Part shown: positions 1 through 4,978 of the stretch, one piece after another
How positions within the stretch are numbered: the first letter of the stretch is position 1
How the letters are laid out: every line of letters starts with the position of its first letter
Notes under the pieces: generated by a model
What the model was told of the DNA's origin: nothing
Database searches by the model: none
What the model saw: the letters and a program-made list of their open reading frames with translations, nothing else
Assembly: GCA_030539595.1 (NCBI GenBank)
Contig: JAUNXW010000123.1
Coordinates: forward strand, 1 to 5,098
Direction: 5' to 3'
From: Methanocorpusculum sp.
Lineage (GTDB): Archaea > Halobacteriota > Methanomicrobia > Methanomicrobiales > Methanocorpusculaceae
Length of the DNA: 5,098 bases
Program-made: the position numbers and the translations under genes

Positions 1-591
1 TAAGTCTGCTCCGACATCAGCCGCTTTGGTAAATATTCCGCCGCCGACACGGGCAAAGAGTGCAACCGAGGATGCACCGAAACCGAATGCCGCAATGATT
101 GAAACAACCGATGAGACTGCTGTTTCCGAACCGAATCCGCCGAATGCCGCTACTAATACGATGAAGACGACTGAAAGTCCGAGAAGTCCGAGACCTACAA
201 CAGACATACCCATAACCGAGCCGCTTGCAAAGGAGACTTTGACTGCTGCTGCGATTCCGCGTTTGGCTGCGTTGGTTGTTCTTACGTTGGCTTTTGTTGC
301 GCTGTGCATTCCTACGTATCCTGCCGCACATGAAAGTGCTGCACCGATTAAGTAACAAAGTGCAGCCCACGGGCTGATAAGGAAGAACAGTATAACTGCA
401 ATTACTATTGCAAAGACTGCAATTGCACGGTACTGACGGTTTAAGAAAACCTTTGCACCGAGGTGAATTGCATCGGCAATCTTAATCATCTTCTCGTCGG
501 TGACCTTTTCTCTTTTCACAACTGAGTATGAGTAAAGGGCGAAGAGGATGGCTATGATTGCACATATTGGTACGAGATAGATCAAATCCAT
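1..591 (-). CDS. hppA: Membrane-bound ion-translocating pyrophosphatase, N-terminal 197 residues (3' part outside window)
   Basis: This is the N-terminal part of a membrane pyrophosphatase, an integral membrane enzyme that couples hydrolysis of pyrophosphate to pumping of H+ and/or Na+. The ATG at 591 follows a strong GGGAGGTT Shine-Dalgarno with 9 nt spacing, and the frame is open to position 1. Hydrophobic helices lie near residues 2-21, 58-75, 77-95 and 125-155. The family block GASS (172-175) then LFARVGGGIFTKAADVGADL (178-197) is unmistakable. R181 matches the conserved coupling-funnel arginine (R242 in the Vigna enzyme). D192 and D196 belong to the DVGADLVGK pyrophosphate-binding loop, which the window edge cuts. 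Family members are usually about 670-800 residues, so roughly a quarter is present. The residues that decide K+ dependence and H+ versus Na+ specificity lie outside, so neither can be called. The family call is very secure. Confidence 0.97.
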   Translation of the reverse strand, partial: MDLIYLVPICAIIAILFALYSYSVVKREKVTDEKMIKIADAIHLGAKVFLNRQYRAIAVFAIVIAVILFFLISPWAALCYLIGAALSCAAGYVGMHSATKANVRTTNAAKRGIAAAVKVSFASGSVMGMSVVGLGLLGLSVVFIVLVAAFGGFGSETAVSSVVSIIAAFGFGASSVALFARVGGGIFTKAADVGADL

Positions 592-600
592 AGAATCGAT

Positions 601-618
601 AACCTCCCTTAAGGGGTT
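601..618 (-). promoter_or_regulatory. hppA Shine-Dalgarno inside a small hairpin
   Basis: On the minus strand the leader just before hppA reads AACCCC-TTAAG-GG-A-GGTT. The arm at 613-618 can pair with 601-604 plus 606-607, leaving one bulged A at 605 and a 5-nt loop. An alternative pairing is the perfect 10-bp palindrome CCCTTAAGGG (606-615). Either fold buries all or part of the GGGAGGTT Shine-Dalgarno (601-608). The Shine-Dalgarno is plainly visible. Its regulation by folding is inference. Confidence 0.5.
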
Positions 619-674
619 TCTCCTTATATTAATTGTTAGATGAACTAATAATACTAATGGCTTTAATCAGTGTG

Positions 675-687
675 TTTTTATATATTT
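675..687 (-). promoter_or_regulatory. TATA box of the hppA promoter
   Basis: The minus strand reads AAATATATAAAAA here, a near-ideal archaeal TATA box centred at about 680. It is preceded by a purine/A-rich stretch suited to a BRE (TGAATA). With the usual 25-27 bp spacing, transcription would start near 655. That gives hppA a leader of about 60 nt, longer than the other units here seem to have. The leader contains no ATG. Confidence 0.6.
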
Positions 688-705
688 ATTCAGTCGCGAA
701 TAAAT
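684..705. promoter_or_regulatory. Candidate operator: 8-bp perfect dyad abutting the hppA TATA box
   Basis: ATTTATTC (684-691) and GAATAAAT (698-705) are perfect inverted repeats separated by six bases, AGTCGC. The dyad covers the BRE position and touches the upstream edge of the TATA box. A bound regulator there would compete with TBP/TFB. The symmetry is seen directly. A repressor or activator role is inferred, and AT-rich DNA yields such dyads by chance fairly often. Confidence 0.35.
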
Positions 706-775
706 CAATGATATAATGTTTTTTTTGAAGAGTTATTAGTCTCAGATACATAACGGAAGACTGTACGTCAAACGC

Positions 776-782
776 AAAAAAA
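776..782 (-). terminator. Oligo-T terminator of the aIF1A/FmdE-like unit
   Basis: Just past the FmdE-like stop codon the minus strand reads AAAATAATTTTTTTG, with seven consecutive T. Archaeal RNA polymerase terminates at short U-tracts without needing a hairpin, so this is a plausible end for the two-gene transcript. No convincing stem precedes it. Confidence 0.5.
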
Positions 783-788
783 TTATTT

Positions 789-1235
789 TCACTCTGTTCT
801 GCACGTAAACAATTTCTCGTTGGGCGTGTCAATCATCTGCTGAAGCATGGCTTTCTGAATCTCATCAAAGCGCGCAATTTCTTCAACCGATGCTTTACCG
901 TCTTTCATCTTCTGGCGAAGCGCGTCTCCTTCGGCGTTTTTGACTTTGCTTCCGGGAACTTCTTCGATGATTAACTTACTTCCGTTTGGTTTTGTCAGAA
1001 TAAAGTTTGACTTGTTTATGTCGTTTACCGTAAGTCTTTCCGGATGCTTCTTCAAATCAAAAGTTGTTCTGAGAGCATCAAGCGGACAGCGCGTAGTGTT
1101 TGAAACAACAGAGATGTTTGTTTCATCGCCCGACCACTCAGCCGCAACGACCGCAATTTTGTATCCTAAAGCAATACCGGGGCACGTGTGACCGTGCGAA
1201 CTGACAATTTCTTGAAAAGTTGGAACTTGCGTCAT
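789..1235 (-). CDS. FmdE-family metal-binding protein, variant lacking the second cysteine motif
   Basis: This is a 148-residue FmdE-family protein, the family named after a gene of the molybdenum formylmethanofuran dehydrogenase operon. The diagnostic N-terminal motif HGHTCPGIALGYK is at 14-26, with H14, H16 and C18 as likely metal ligands. A second conserved region follows as RCPLDA (49-54, C50). Typical members then carry VLTGCTFGK. Here the alignment appears about four residues shorter (LRTTFDLK), so that cysteine is absent. A charged helical region (about 98-137) leads to a single late C145 in LFTCRTE. The gene starts 11 bp after the aIF1A stop with no clear Shine-Dalgarno, so it is probably expressed by co-transcription and re-initiation. 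A direct role in formylmethanofuran dehydrogenase is not shown, since no fmd/fwd genes are in view. The family is well supported, the function is unknown, and I give no symbol. Confidence 0.85.
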   Translation of the reverse strand: MTQVPTFQEIVSSHGHTCPGIALGYKIAVVAAEWSGDETNISVVSNTTRCPLDALRTTFDLKKHPERLTVNDINKSNFILTKPNGSKLIIEEVPGSKVKNAEGDALRQKMKDGKASVEEIARFDEIQKAMLQQMIDTPNEKLFTCRTE

Positions 1236-1246
1236 AATAAAAATGA

Positions 1247-1564
1247 TTAGAGATATTTGTGTGCGCGAAGCCAGTCGACCTGCGGGGTTGTATATCTGTA
1301 AATGATATCACATTTGTCGTCCTGAAAATCCCACGGGATTACAATTAATATGTCGCCTTCGCGAATCCAAATCCGTTTCTTTATTTTTCCCTTGATTCTT
1401 CCAAGGCGTGTTACTCCGTCCGAACATCTTACTTTGATGTGGTTTGAACCGAGCATAAGTTCTGCCTGAGCGAACTGTTCTTTTACACGTTTGTTAGGTA
1501 ATTTTACTCTTATAATGCTGCCGTCTTCGGCTACATCCTGATTGTTGGCTTCTATTCTTCCCAA
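1247..1564 (-). CDS. eif1A: Archaeal translation initiation factor 1A (aIF-1A)
   Basis: This 105-residue protein is the archaeal homologue of eIF1A and bacterial IF1. It binds the A site of the small ribosomal subunit during initiation, in the cytoplasm. A short N-terminal tail precedes one S1-like OB fold (about 14-85). Family signatures are IRVKLPNK (18-25), AELMLGSNHIKVRCSDG (34-50), GRIKGKIKKRIWIREGD (55-71), PWDFQDDKCDIIYRY (77-91) and the C-terminal WLRAHKYL (98-105). The length matches the family. The start is TTG at 1564, supported by AGGAGA at 1575-1580 with 10 nt spacing, and the MGRIEAN N-terminus looks native. A weak TATA candidate (TTTTATTA, about 1607-1614) would place transcription start near 1584, leaving a leader of about 20 nt that keeps the Shine-Dalgarno. 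The FmdE-like gene follows 11 bp downstream. Confidence 0.96.
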   Translation of the reverse strand: MGRIEANNQDVAEDGSIIRVKLPNKRVKEQFAQAELMLGSNHIKVRCSDGVTRLGRIKGKIKKRIWIREGDILIVIPWDFQDDKCDIIYRYTTPQVDWLRAHKYL

Positions 1565-1574
1565 AGGTCTGCTT

Positions 1575-1580
1575 TCTCCT
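1575..1580 (-). promoter_or_regulatory. Shine-Dalgarno deciding the TTG start of aIF1A
   Basis: AGGAGA on the minus strand lies 10 nt before a TTG codon. There is no ATG or GTG at a suitable distance, and the protein from the TTG onward has the full family N-terminus. TTG is therefore the best start. Confidence 0.65.
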
Positions 1581-1624
1581 AATTACTTATTATTGGGTGT
1601 ATAAGGTAATAAAACAGAGCATGG

Positions 1625-1648
1625 ATTATTGAGGTATTTTTCAATAAT
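1625..1648 (-). terminator. Stem-loop across the lipoprotein stop codon (candidate 3' end signal)
   Basis: ATTATTGA and TCAATAAT form a perfect 8-bp inverted repeat (1641-1648 and 1625-1632) with an 8-nt loop. The stem includes the TGA stop at 1641-1643. A short U-rich stretch (GTTTTATT on the minus strand, 1607-1614) follows about 10 nt later. The stem is AT-rich and weak, so it could be a terminator, an RNA end-protecting structure, or chance. Confidence 0.3.
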
Positions 1649-2216
1649 TCACCTTGATGAATCCAAGCGGCTCTTCGTTTACATCATAACCGAAGTCTTC
1701 GTTTTCTCCCTTGGGAACAAAATAAACGAGCCACGCTGAATATTCTGCATTTTTCAGTATGTTGGTCTTTGTCAAAGTTTTATATTCGTCCGGCAGAACC
1801 ACACTGACTGCATCGTGACCGACACCTTTTACATAGATTTCATATGAATCAGGGTTGATTACAAACGAAGCACCAGCTCCACTGATGTATTTGGTTTTAA
1901 GTTTCAGCAAAACAGCCTCTTCACCTGCTATCGGAGCCGGATTTTTGACAGAGCCTTTTGCTAAAATATCAAGCGCGTCCTGACCGAATCTTTTTCCGTC
2001 TATTGAGATCTGAATCAAATCTCCATTACGGCTTATTTCAAGTGTACTTCCCTGTTCAAGAACTGAAGGGACAAACTGAGTTGCTGTGGGAAACGGTGTT
2101 GATGTTGCTGTAGGTGTCTGCGTTGCCGGCACTGGATTGTTAATTATGCAGCCGGATGATAACATCATCAGAGCAAGAATCAGAATTACCGCGGTCGGAA
2201 TTAATTTTTTAAGCAT
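1641..2216 (-). CDS. Secreted lipoprotein with Thr/Pro linker and a DUF4352-like C-terminal domain
   Basis: This 191-residue protein is predicted to be anchored outside the membrane. A positively charged start (MLKK), a hydrophobic segment (about 5-20) and the lipobox LSSGC place the lipidated cysteine at C23. Residues 28-50 form a low-complexity linker rich in Thr, Pro and Ala (for example TPTATSTPFPTATQ), typical of archaeal surface proteins. The rest (about 55-191) looks like one beta-rich domain. Segments such as AGEEAVLLKLKTKYISG (97-113) and AEYSAWLVYFVPKGENEDFG (157-176) resemble the 'GeefvvvkvkvkN ... GwlvFevPk' pattern of DUF4352-type immunoglobulin-like domains. That family call is pattern recognition and not secure. 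No cysteine other than C23 and no enzyme motif is visible. The ATG at 2216 has no Shine-Dalgarno but sits at a leaderless distance from a TATA box. Ligand and role are unknown. Confidence 0.85.
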   Translation of the reverse strand: MLKKLIPTAVILILALMMLSSGCIINNPVPATQTPTATSTPFPTATQFVPSVLEQGSTLEISRNGDLIQISIDGKRFGQDALDILAKGSVKNPAPIAGEEAVLLKLKTKYISGAGASFVINPDSYEIYVKGVGHDAVSVVLPDEYKTLTKTNILKNAEYSAWLVYFVPKGENEDFGYDVNEEPLGFIKVNY

Positions 2217-2240
2217 AACAACTACTTGAACTTTAATAAT

Positions 2241-2248
2241 TATAAATA
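2241..2248 (-). promoter_or_regulatory. TATA box for a leaderless lipoprotein transcript
   Basis: The minus strand reads TATTTATA, centred at about 2244.5, in the 45-bp gap after the cardiolipin synthase gene. The usual 25-27 bp offset puts transcription start near 2218, two bases before the ATG at 2216. The missing Shine-Dalgarno agrees with a leaderless mRNA. Confidence 0.5.
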
Positions 2249-2261
2249 TGTCTCAAAAAGT

Positions 2262-3752
2262 TCAGAGGAGAGGAGATACAAGTCTCGAAATTCCCTCTTT
2301 GACTTTCATAAGAAAAGGTCTGCTGTTGTAATCGGCAAGAGTGATTTCCGTGCAGTCGGTCTCAAGTTCGTTTAAGAAAATCTCCGACATATGTTTTCCG
2401 AATTCTTCATCGTAGACGAATGCGTTGGTTTCAAAATCGAGTTTGAAACTTCTTATATCCCAGTTGGCAGTGCCGACTGTGGTCACTTCGGAATCAAAAA
2501 TTCCGAGTTTGCTGTGAATAAATCCGTCGTTGTATGTGTATCCTCTTGCTCCTGCACGAATTAAATCGCCGAGATATGAGTGGTTAGCCCAATAGACAAA
2601 CGGATGGTCTGGTTTGCTTGGAATAACAATTCTGACATCCACTCCGGATTTTGCGGCAAGAAGGAGAGCAGTTATCATAGATTCGTCAGGGATAAAATAC
2701 GGAGTGTGTATGTAAATAGATTCGCAGGCGTGACCGATTAAACTTACGTAGCCGGAGTAAATCGCTTTTTCCGGTGAATCAGGACCGGATGAAACAATCT
2801 GAACTATGGAATTTCCGTAATCTTTGGAAAGGCTTTCAGGATAATACGGTGAGTCGGATTCATCAACCGTTATCTGCGCGTCTTTTGCCGCATAGTTCCA
2901 GTCCATAATAAATCTGGTCTGAAGACCTGCAACAGCCCCACCGTGAAGTTTCAGATGAGTGTCGCGCCAGTATCCAAGATGACCTTTGCCGAGATATTCG
3001 TCTCCTATATTGAATCCGCCGATGTATCCGACACTGCCGTCAACCACCAGAATTTTTCTGTGGTCTCTGAAGTGAATGCGCGTGTTGAGGAACGGAATTT
3101 TCAGCGGGAAAAATATTCTGACGTCTCCGCCTGCTTTGCGGACGGGTTCATAGAATTTATTTTTGACGTGCATCACTCCCGCGGCGTCGAAAATCATTCT
3201 GACCTCAACACCTTCTGCGGCTTTTTGTGCAATCAGGTTTATGATTTCACGACCGAGTTCATCGTCTCGGATTATGAAATATTCTAAATGGATGTGATGT
3301 TTTGCGTTTTTAATTGAGTTCTTCATTGAGGCAAATTTTGCCTCACCGTCTGTGAACTCGCGAACTGAATTATTTTTTGAAATAATTGAGTTGTCGGCTT
3401 TTAACAGAAGTGCCAAAGTGTTTGAAAATTTTGTGGATAGTGCTGAATTATTACATCCTGATTTTATTCTGAGTTCTTCTTTCTGATTCTGTGCAGCTTC
3501 CGCAAGAGCAATATCCATTATTGTTTTTTTGCCGAAGATGTGTTTTCCGTAAAGGTGACGTCCGAAGAAGAGATACATTATGAATCCGAGAATCGGTAAA
3601 AACACCATCAGAAGAAGCCACATTATAGCAATCTGCGGGTTGCGTCTTTCAAGGAACACAACAGTTATTGCCGCGCCGAGATTTACGAGTATAATAATTA
3701 TCTGGGCAATCAGTTCAATGTACTGAATGATTATATTGATTAATTCATCCAT
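2262..3752 (-). CDS. cls: Cardiolipin synthase / phospholipase D-family phosphatidyltransferase
   Basis: This full-length 496-residue membrane enzyme belongs to the bacterial ClsA type. The family joins two phospholipids, or a phospholipid and an alcohol, into cardiolipin-like lipids through a phosphatidyl-histidine intermediate. In an archaeon the substrates would be ether lipids such as archaetidylglycerol. Two transmembrane helices (about 5-34 and 41-63) form the PLDc_N region, ending in FFGRHLYGK. Both catalytic HKD motifs are intact: H231-x-K233-x4-D238 (HRKILVVDG, then YIGGFNIGDEY) and H413-x-K415-x4-D420 (HSKLGIFD, then GTANWDIRS). Linking signatures include GYWRDTHLKLHG (260-271), DWNYA (284-288) and HTPYFIPD (349-356). 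The ATG at 3752 lies just before the first helix. It has only a weak Shine-Dalgarno but sits about 30 nt from a TATA box, suggesting a very short leader. Family and activity class are secure; the exact lipid product is inferred. Confidence 0.94.
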   Translation of the reverse strand: MDELINIIIQYIELIAQIIIILVNLGAAITVVFLERRNPQIAIMWLLLMVFLPILGFIMYLFFGRHLYGKHIFGKKTIMDIALAEAAQNQKEELRIKSGCNNSALSTKFSNTLALLLKADNSIISKNNSVREFTDGEAKFASMKNSIKNAKHHIHLEYFIIRDDELGREIINLIAQKAAEGVEVRMIFDAAGVMHVKNKFYEPVRKAGGDVRIFFPLKIPFLNTRIHFRDHRKILVVDGSVGYIGGFNIGDEYLGKGHLGYWRDTHLKLHGGAVAGLQTRFIMDWNYAAKDAQITVDESDSPYYPESLSKDYGNSIVQIVSSGPDSPEKAIYSGYVSLIGHACESIYIHTPYFIPDESMITALLLAAKSGVDVRIVIPSKPDHPFVYWANHSYLGDLIRAGARGYTYNDGFIHSKLGIFDSEVTTVGTANWDIRSFKLDFETNAFVYDEEFGKHMSEIFLNELETDCTEITLADYNSRPFLMKVKEGISRLVSPLL

Positions 3753-3777
3753 CCTACTGATGTATTAAACCTCTGCG

Positions 3778-3786
3778 TAAATAAAA
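3778..3786. promoter_or_regulatory. TATA-like element shared by divergent genes
   Basis: The 51-bp divergent gap contains TAAATAAAA on the plus strand, read as TTTTATTTA on the minus strand, centred near 3782. On the minus strand it predicts transcription start at about 3756, four bases before the cls ATG. On the plus strand it predicts a start at about 3807, close to the TTG at 3804. An additional plus-strand candidate, TTATTGTAAT (3794-3803), would suit the alternative GTG start at 3828. The cls assignment is the stronger one. Confidence 0.45.
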
Positions 3787-3803
3787 CGATTGGCTTATTG
3801 TAA

Positions 3804-4010
3804 TTGAACGAACAACTATTATTTACTGTGGAGTCCAATCAGAAACTTTTCGAAAATATTGCTCGTGTTCTGCTTTTGCTGACTATTGTGTCAGCTATTG
3901 CCGGACTACTTATTCACGCGCCGTGGCTTTATGCTGTTGCGGGAGTGTCGCTTATTCTTTCTTTTGTCACGTTTTATGCCTCAAGAAAATATCGTGAGGA
4001 TAAAAAATGA
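3804..4010 (+). CDS. Small two-helix membrane protein, overlapping cofG
   Basis: This protein of 68 residues (60 from the alternative start) belongs to no family I recognise. A polar N-terminus (MNEQLLFTVESNQKLFENIA) leads into two hydrophobic helices, about 20-38 and 41-59. These are joined by a short HAPW turn and followed by a basic tail, SRKYREDKK. By the positive-inside rule the tail, and hence both termini, would face the cytoplasm. No cysteine or metal-binding motif is present. The 5'-most start is TTG at 3804; GTG at 3828 (then ESNQKLF) is equally plausible, and neither has a Shine-Dalgarno. Its TGA stop (4008-4010) overlaps the cofG ATG as ATGA, and its last codons carry the cofG ribosome-binding site, so the two genes are surely co-transcribed. 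A clean hydrophobicity pattern and tight coupling argue that it is real. Confidence 0.75.
   Translation: MNEQLLFTVESNQKLFENIARVLLLLTIVSAIAGLLIHAPWLYAVAGVSLILSFVTFYASRKYREDKK
3994..4000 (+). promoter_or_regulatory. cofG Shine-Dalgarno inside the upstream gene
   Basis: GTGAGGA lies 6 nt before the cofG ATG at 4007, within the last codons of the small membrane protein gene. With the ATGA stop/start overlap it indicates translational coupling and fixes the cofG start. Confidence 0.65.
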
Positions 4011-4978
4011 GAACAATCACCTACTCAAAAAATGTTTTTCTTCCGCTTACAAATGTATGCGCCAACGCCTGCGGATACTGTTCGTTTAAAGCCCAAGTCG
4101 CAGACGGCTGTGTGATGGATAAATCCGAGGTTGAATTCACTCTCAAGAGAGGGGCTGATTTTTCCTGCACGGAGGCTTTGTTTACTTTCGGTGAGAGACC
4201 TGAAAAGGAGAGAGGTTTCTCACATTATATCAATGAAGCGGGGTACAATACGATTCTGGATTATGCGGAGGATATGAGCAGATATGCTCTGTCGCTTGGA
4301 CTTCTTCCTCACACTAACGCGGGGATTTTGGAATTTGATGAGCTTGAGCGTTTAAGAAAAGTCAATGCGAGTATGGGACTGATGCTTGAAACGACGGCTG
4401 AGCTGAAAGCCCATGAACACAGTCCGGGAAAAAATCCCGCTGTAAGAATTGAGATGATGGAAAATACGGGTAAGCTTAAAATTCCGTTTACGACAGGACT
4501 TCTGCTTGGAATCGGCGAGAATAGGAATGACAGAATTGAGTCGCTTGAAGTTATAAGAGACTTGCATAAAAGATACGGACATATTCAGGAGGTTATTATT
4601 CAAAATTTCTGTCCGAAGGATGGAACTGAGATGGCTGATTTTCCGGGAGCTGATACTGAAACCATTAAAGATACTCTGTCGCTTGCGAAAGAGATTCTGC
4701 CAAACGATATTTCTGTTCAAATTCCGCCAAATCTTGCAAATGCTTCCGAACTTCTCTCGTTTGGAGTAACCGATTTGGGCGGTGTGTCTCCGGTAACAAT
4801 TGATTATATCAATCCCGAACACCCTTGGCCTGCATTGGATTCTTTGAAAGAGATTGCCGGAGGATATGACGTGTGCGAGAGGCTGTGTATTTATCCCAAG
4901 TACTGTAATTCAGGGTGGGTTGATGAAGGAGTTCTGCCTCTGGTAGAAAAACTTGCTAAGCGGGTTTACGGGAAATAA
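4007..4978 (+). CDS. cofG: 7,8-didemethyl-8-hydroxy-5-deazariboflavin (FO) synthase subunit CofG
   Basis: CofG is a cytoplasmic radical SAM enzyme of coenzyme F420 biosynthesis. With CofH it makes the deazaflavin chromophore FO; CofH joins tyrosine to 5-amino-6-ribitylaminouracil and CofG closes the ring. The 323-residue protein is full length. The radical SAM cluster motif CX3CX2C is C18-ANA-C22-GY-C25. Further family signatures are FTFGERPE (59-66), PHTNAG (101-106), LMLETT (125-130), TGLLLGIGE (163-171), QNFCPKDGTEM (199-209), QIPPNL (238-243), DLGGVSP (256-262) and the C-terminal ERLCIYPKY (291-299). The ATG at 4007 is set by GTGAGGA 6 nt upstream and an ATGA overlap with the small membrane protein gene. 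No cofH lies in the window, so the partner subunit must be encoded elsewhere. The assignment is very secure. Confidence 0.96.
   Translation: MRTITYSKNVFLPLTNVCANACGYCSFKAQVADGCVMDKSEVEFTLKRGADFSCTEALFTFGERPEKERGFSHYINEAGYNTILDYAEDMSRYALSLGLLPHTNAGILEFDELERLRKVNASMGLMLETTAELKAHEHSPGKNPAVRIEMMENTGKLKIPFTTGLLLGIGENRNDRIESLEVIRDLHKRYGHIQEVIIQNFCPKDGTEMADFPGADTETIKDTLSLAKEILPNDISVQIPPNLANASELLSFGVTDLGGVSPVTIDYINPEHPWPALDSLKEIAGGYDVCERLCIYPKYCNSGWVDEGVLPLVEKLAKRVYGK

Noticed and set aside
17..370. Open frames of 109-117 codons on both strands inside hppA
   Set aside because: They are out of frame with a clearly conserved pyrophosphatase sequence and give low-quality Arg/Cys/Ser-rich or Thr/Pro-rich translations.
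719..726. T8 tract on the plus strand as a terminator
   Set aside because: No plus-strand gene lies upstream of it. It is better seen as an A-tract upstream of the hppA promoter, with no clear role.
592..788. Riboswitch or small RNA in the hppA upstream region
   Set aside because: Beyond the short hairpin at the Shine-Dalgarno and the promoter dyad, there is no GC-rich stem set or known riboswitch core. The rest is AT-rich.
940..1191. 83-codon plus-strand frame opposite the FmdE-like gene
   Set aside because: It is antisense to a gene with a clear family motif and has no Shine-Dalgarno or recognisable domain.
2943..3287. 114-codon plus-strand frame inside cls
   Set aside because: It is a shadow of the conserved HKD-1 region of cardiolipin synthase on the other strand.
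3886..4089. 67-codon plus-strand frame spanning the small membrane gene and the cofG start
   Set aside because: It is out of frame with both genes. The cofG cysteine motif and its Shine-Dalgarno support the other frames.
4352..4822. 156-codon minus-strand frame inside cofG
   Set aside because: It is antisense to well-conserved CofG motifs and resembles no protein.
789..4978. Pyrrolysine (in-frame TAG) use, given that none of the six complete genes ends in TAG
   Set aside because: Six stops (four TGA, two TAA) are too few to show avoidance, and no gene here has an in-frame TAG or looks interrupted.
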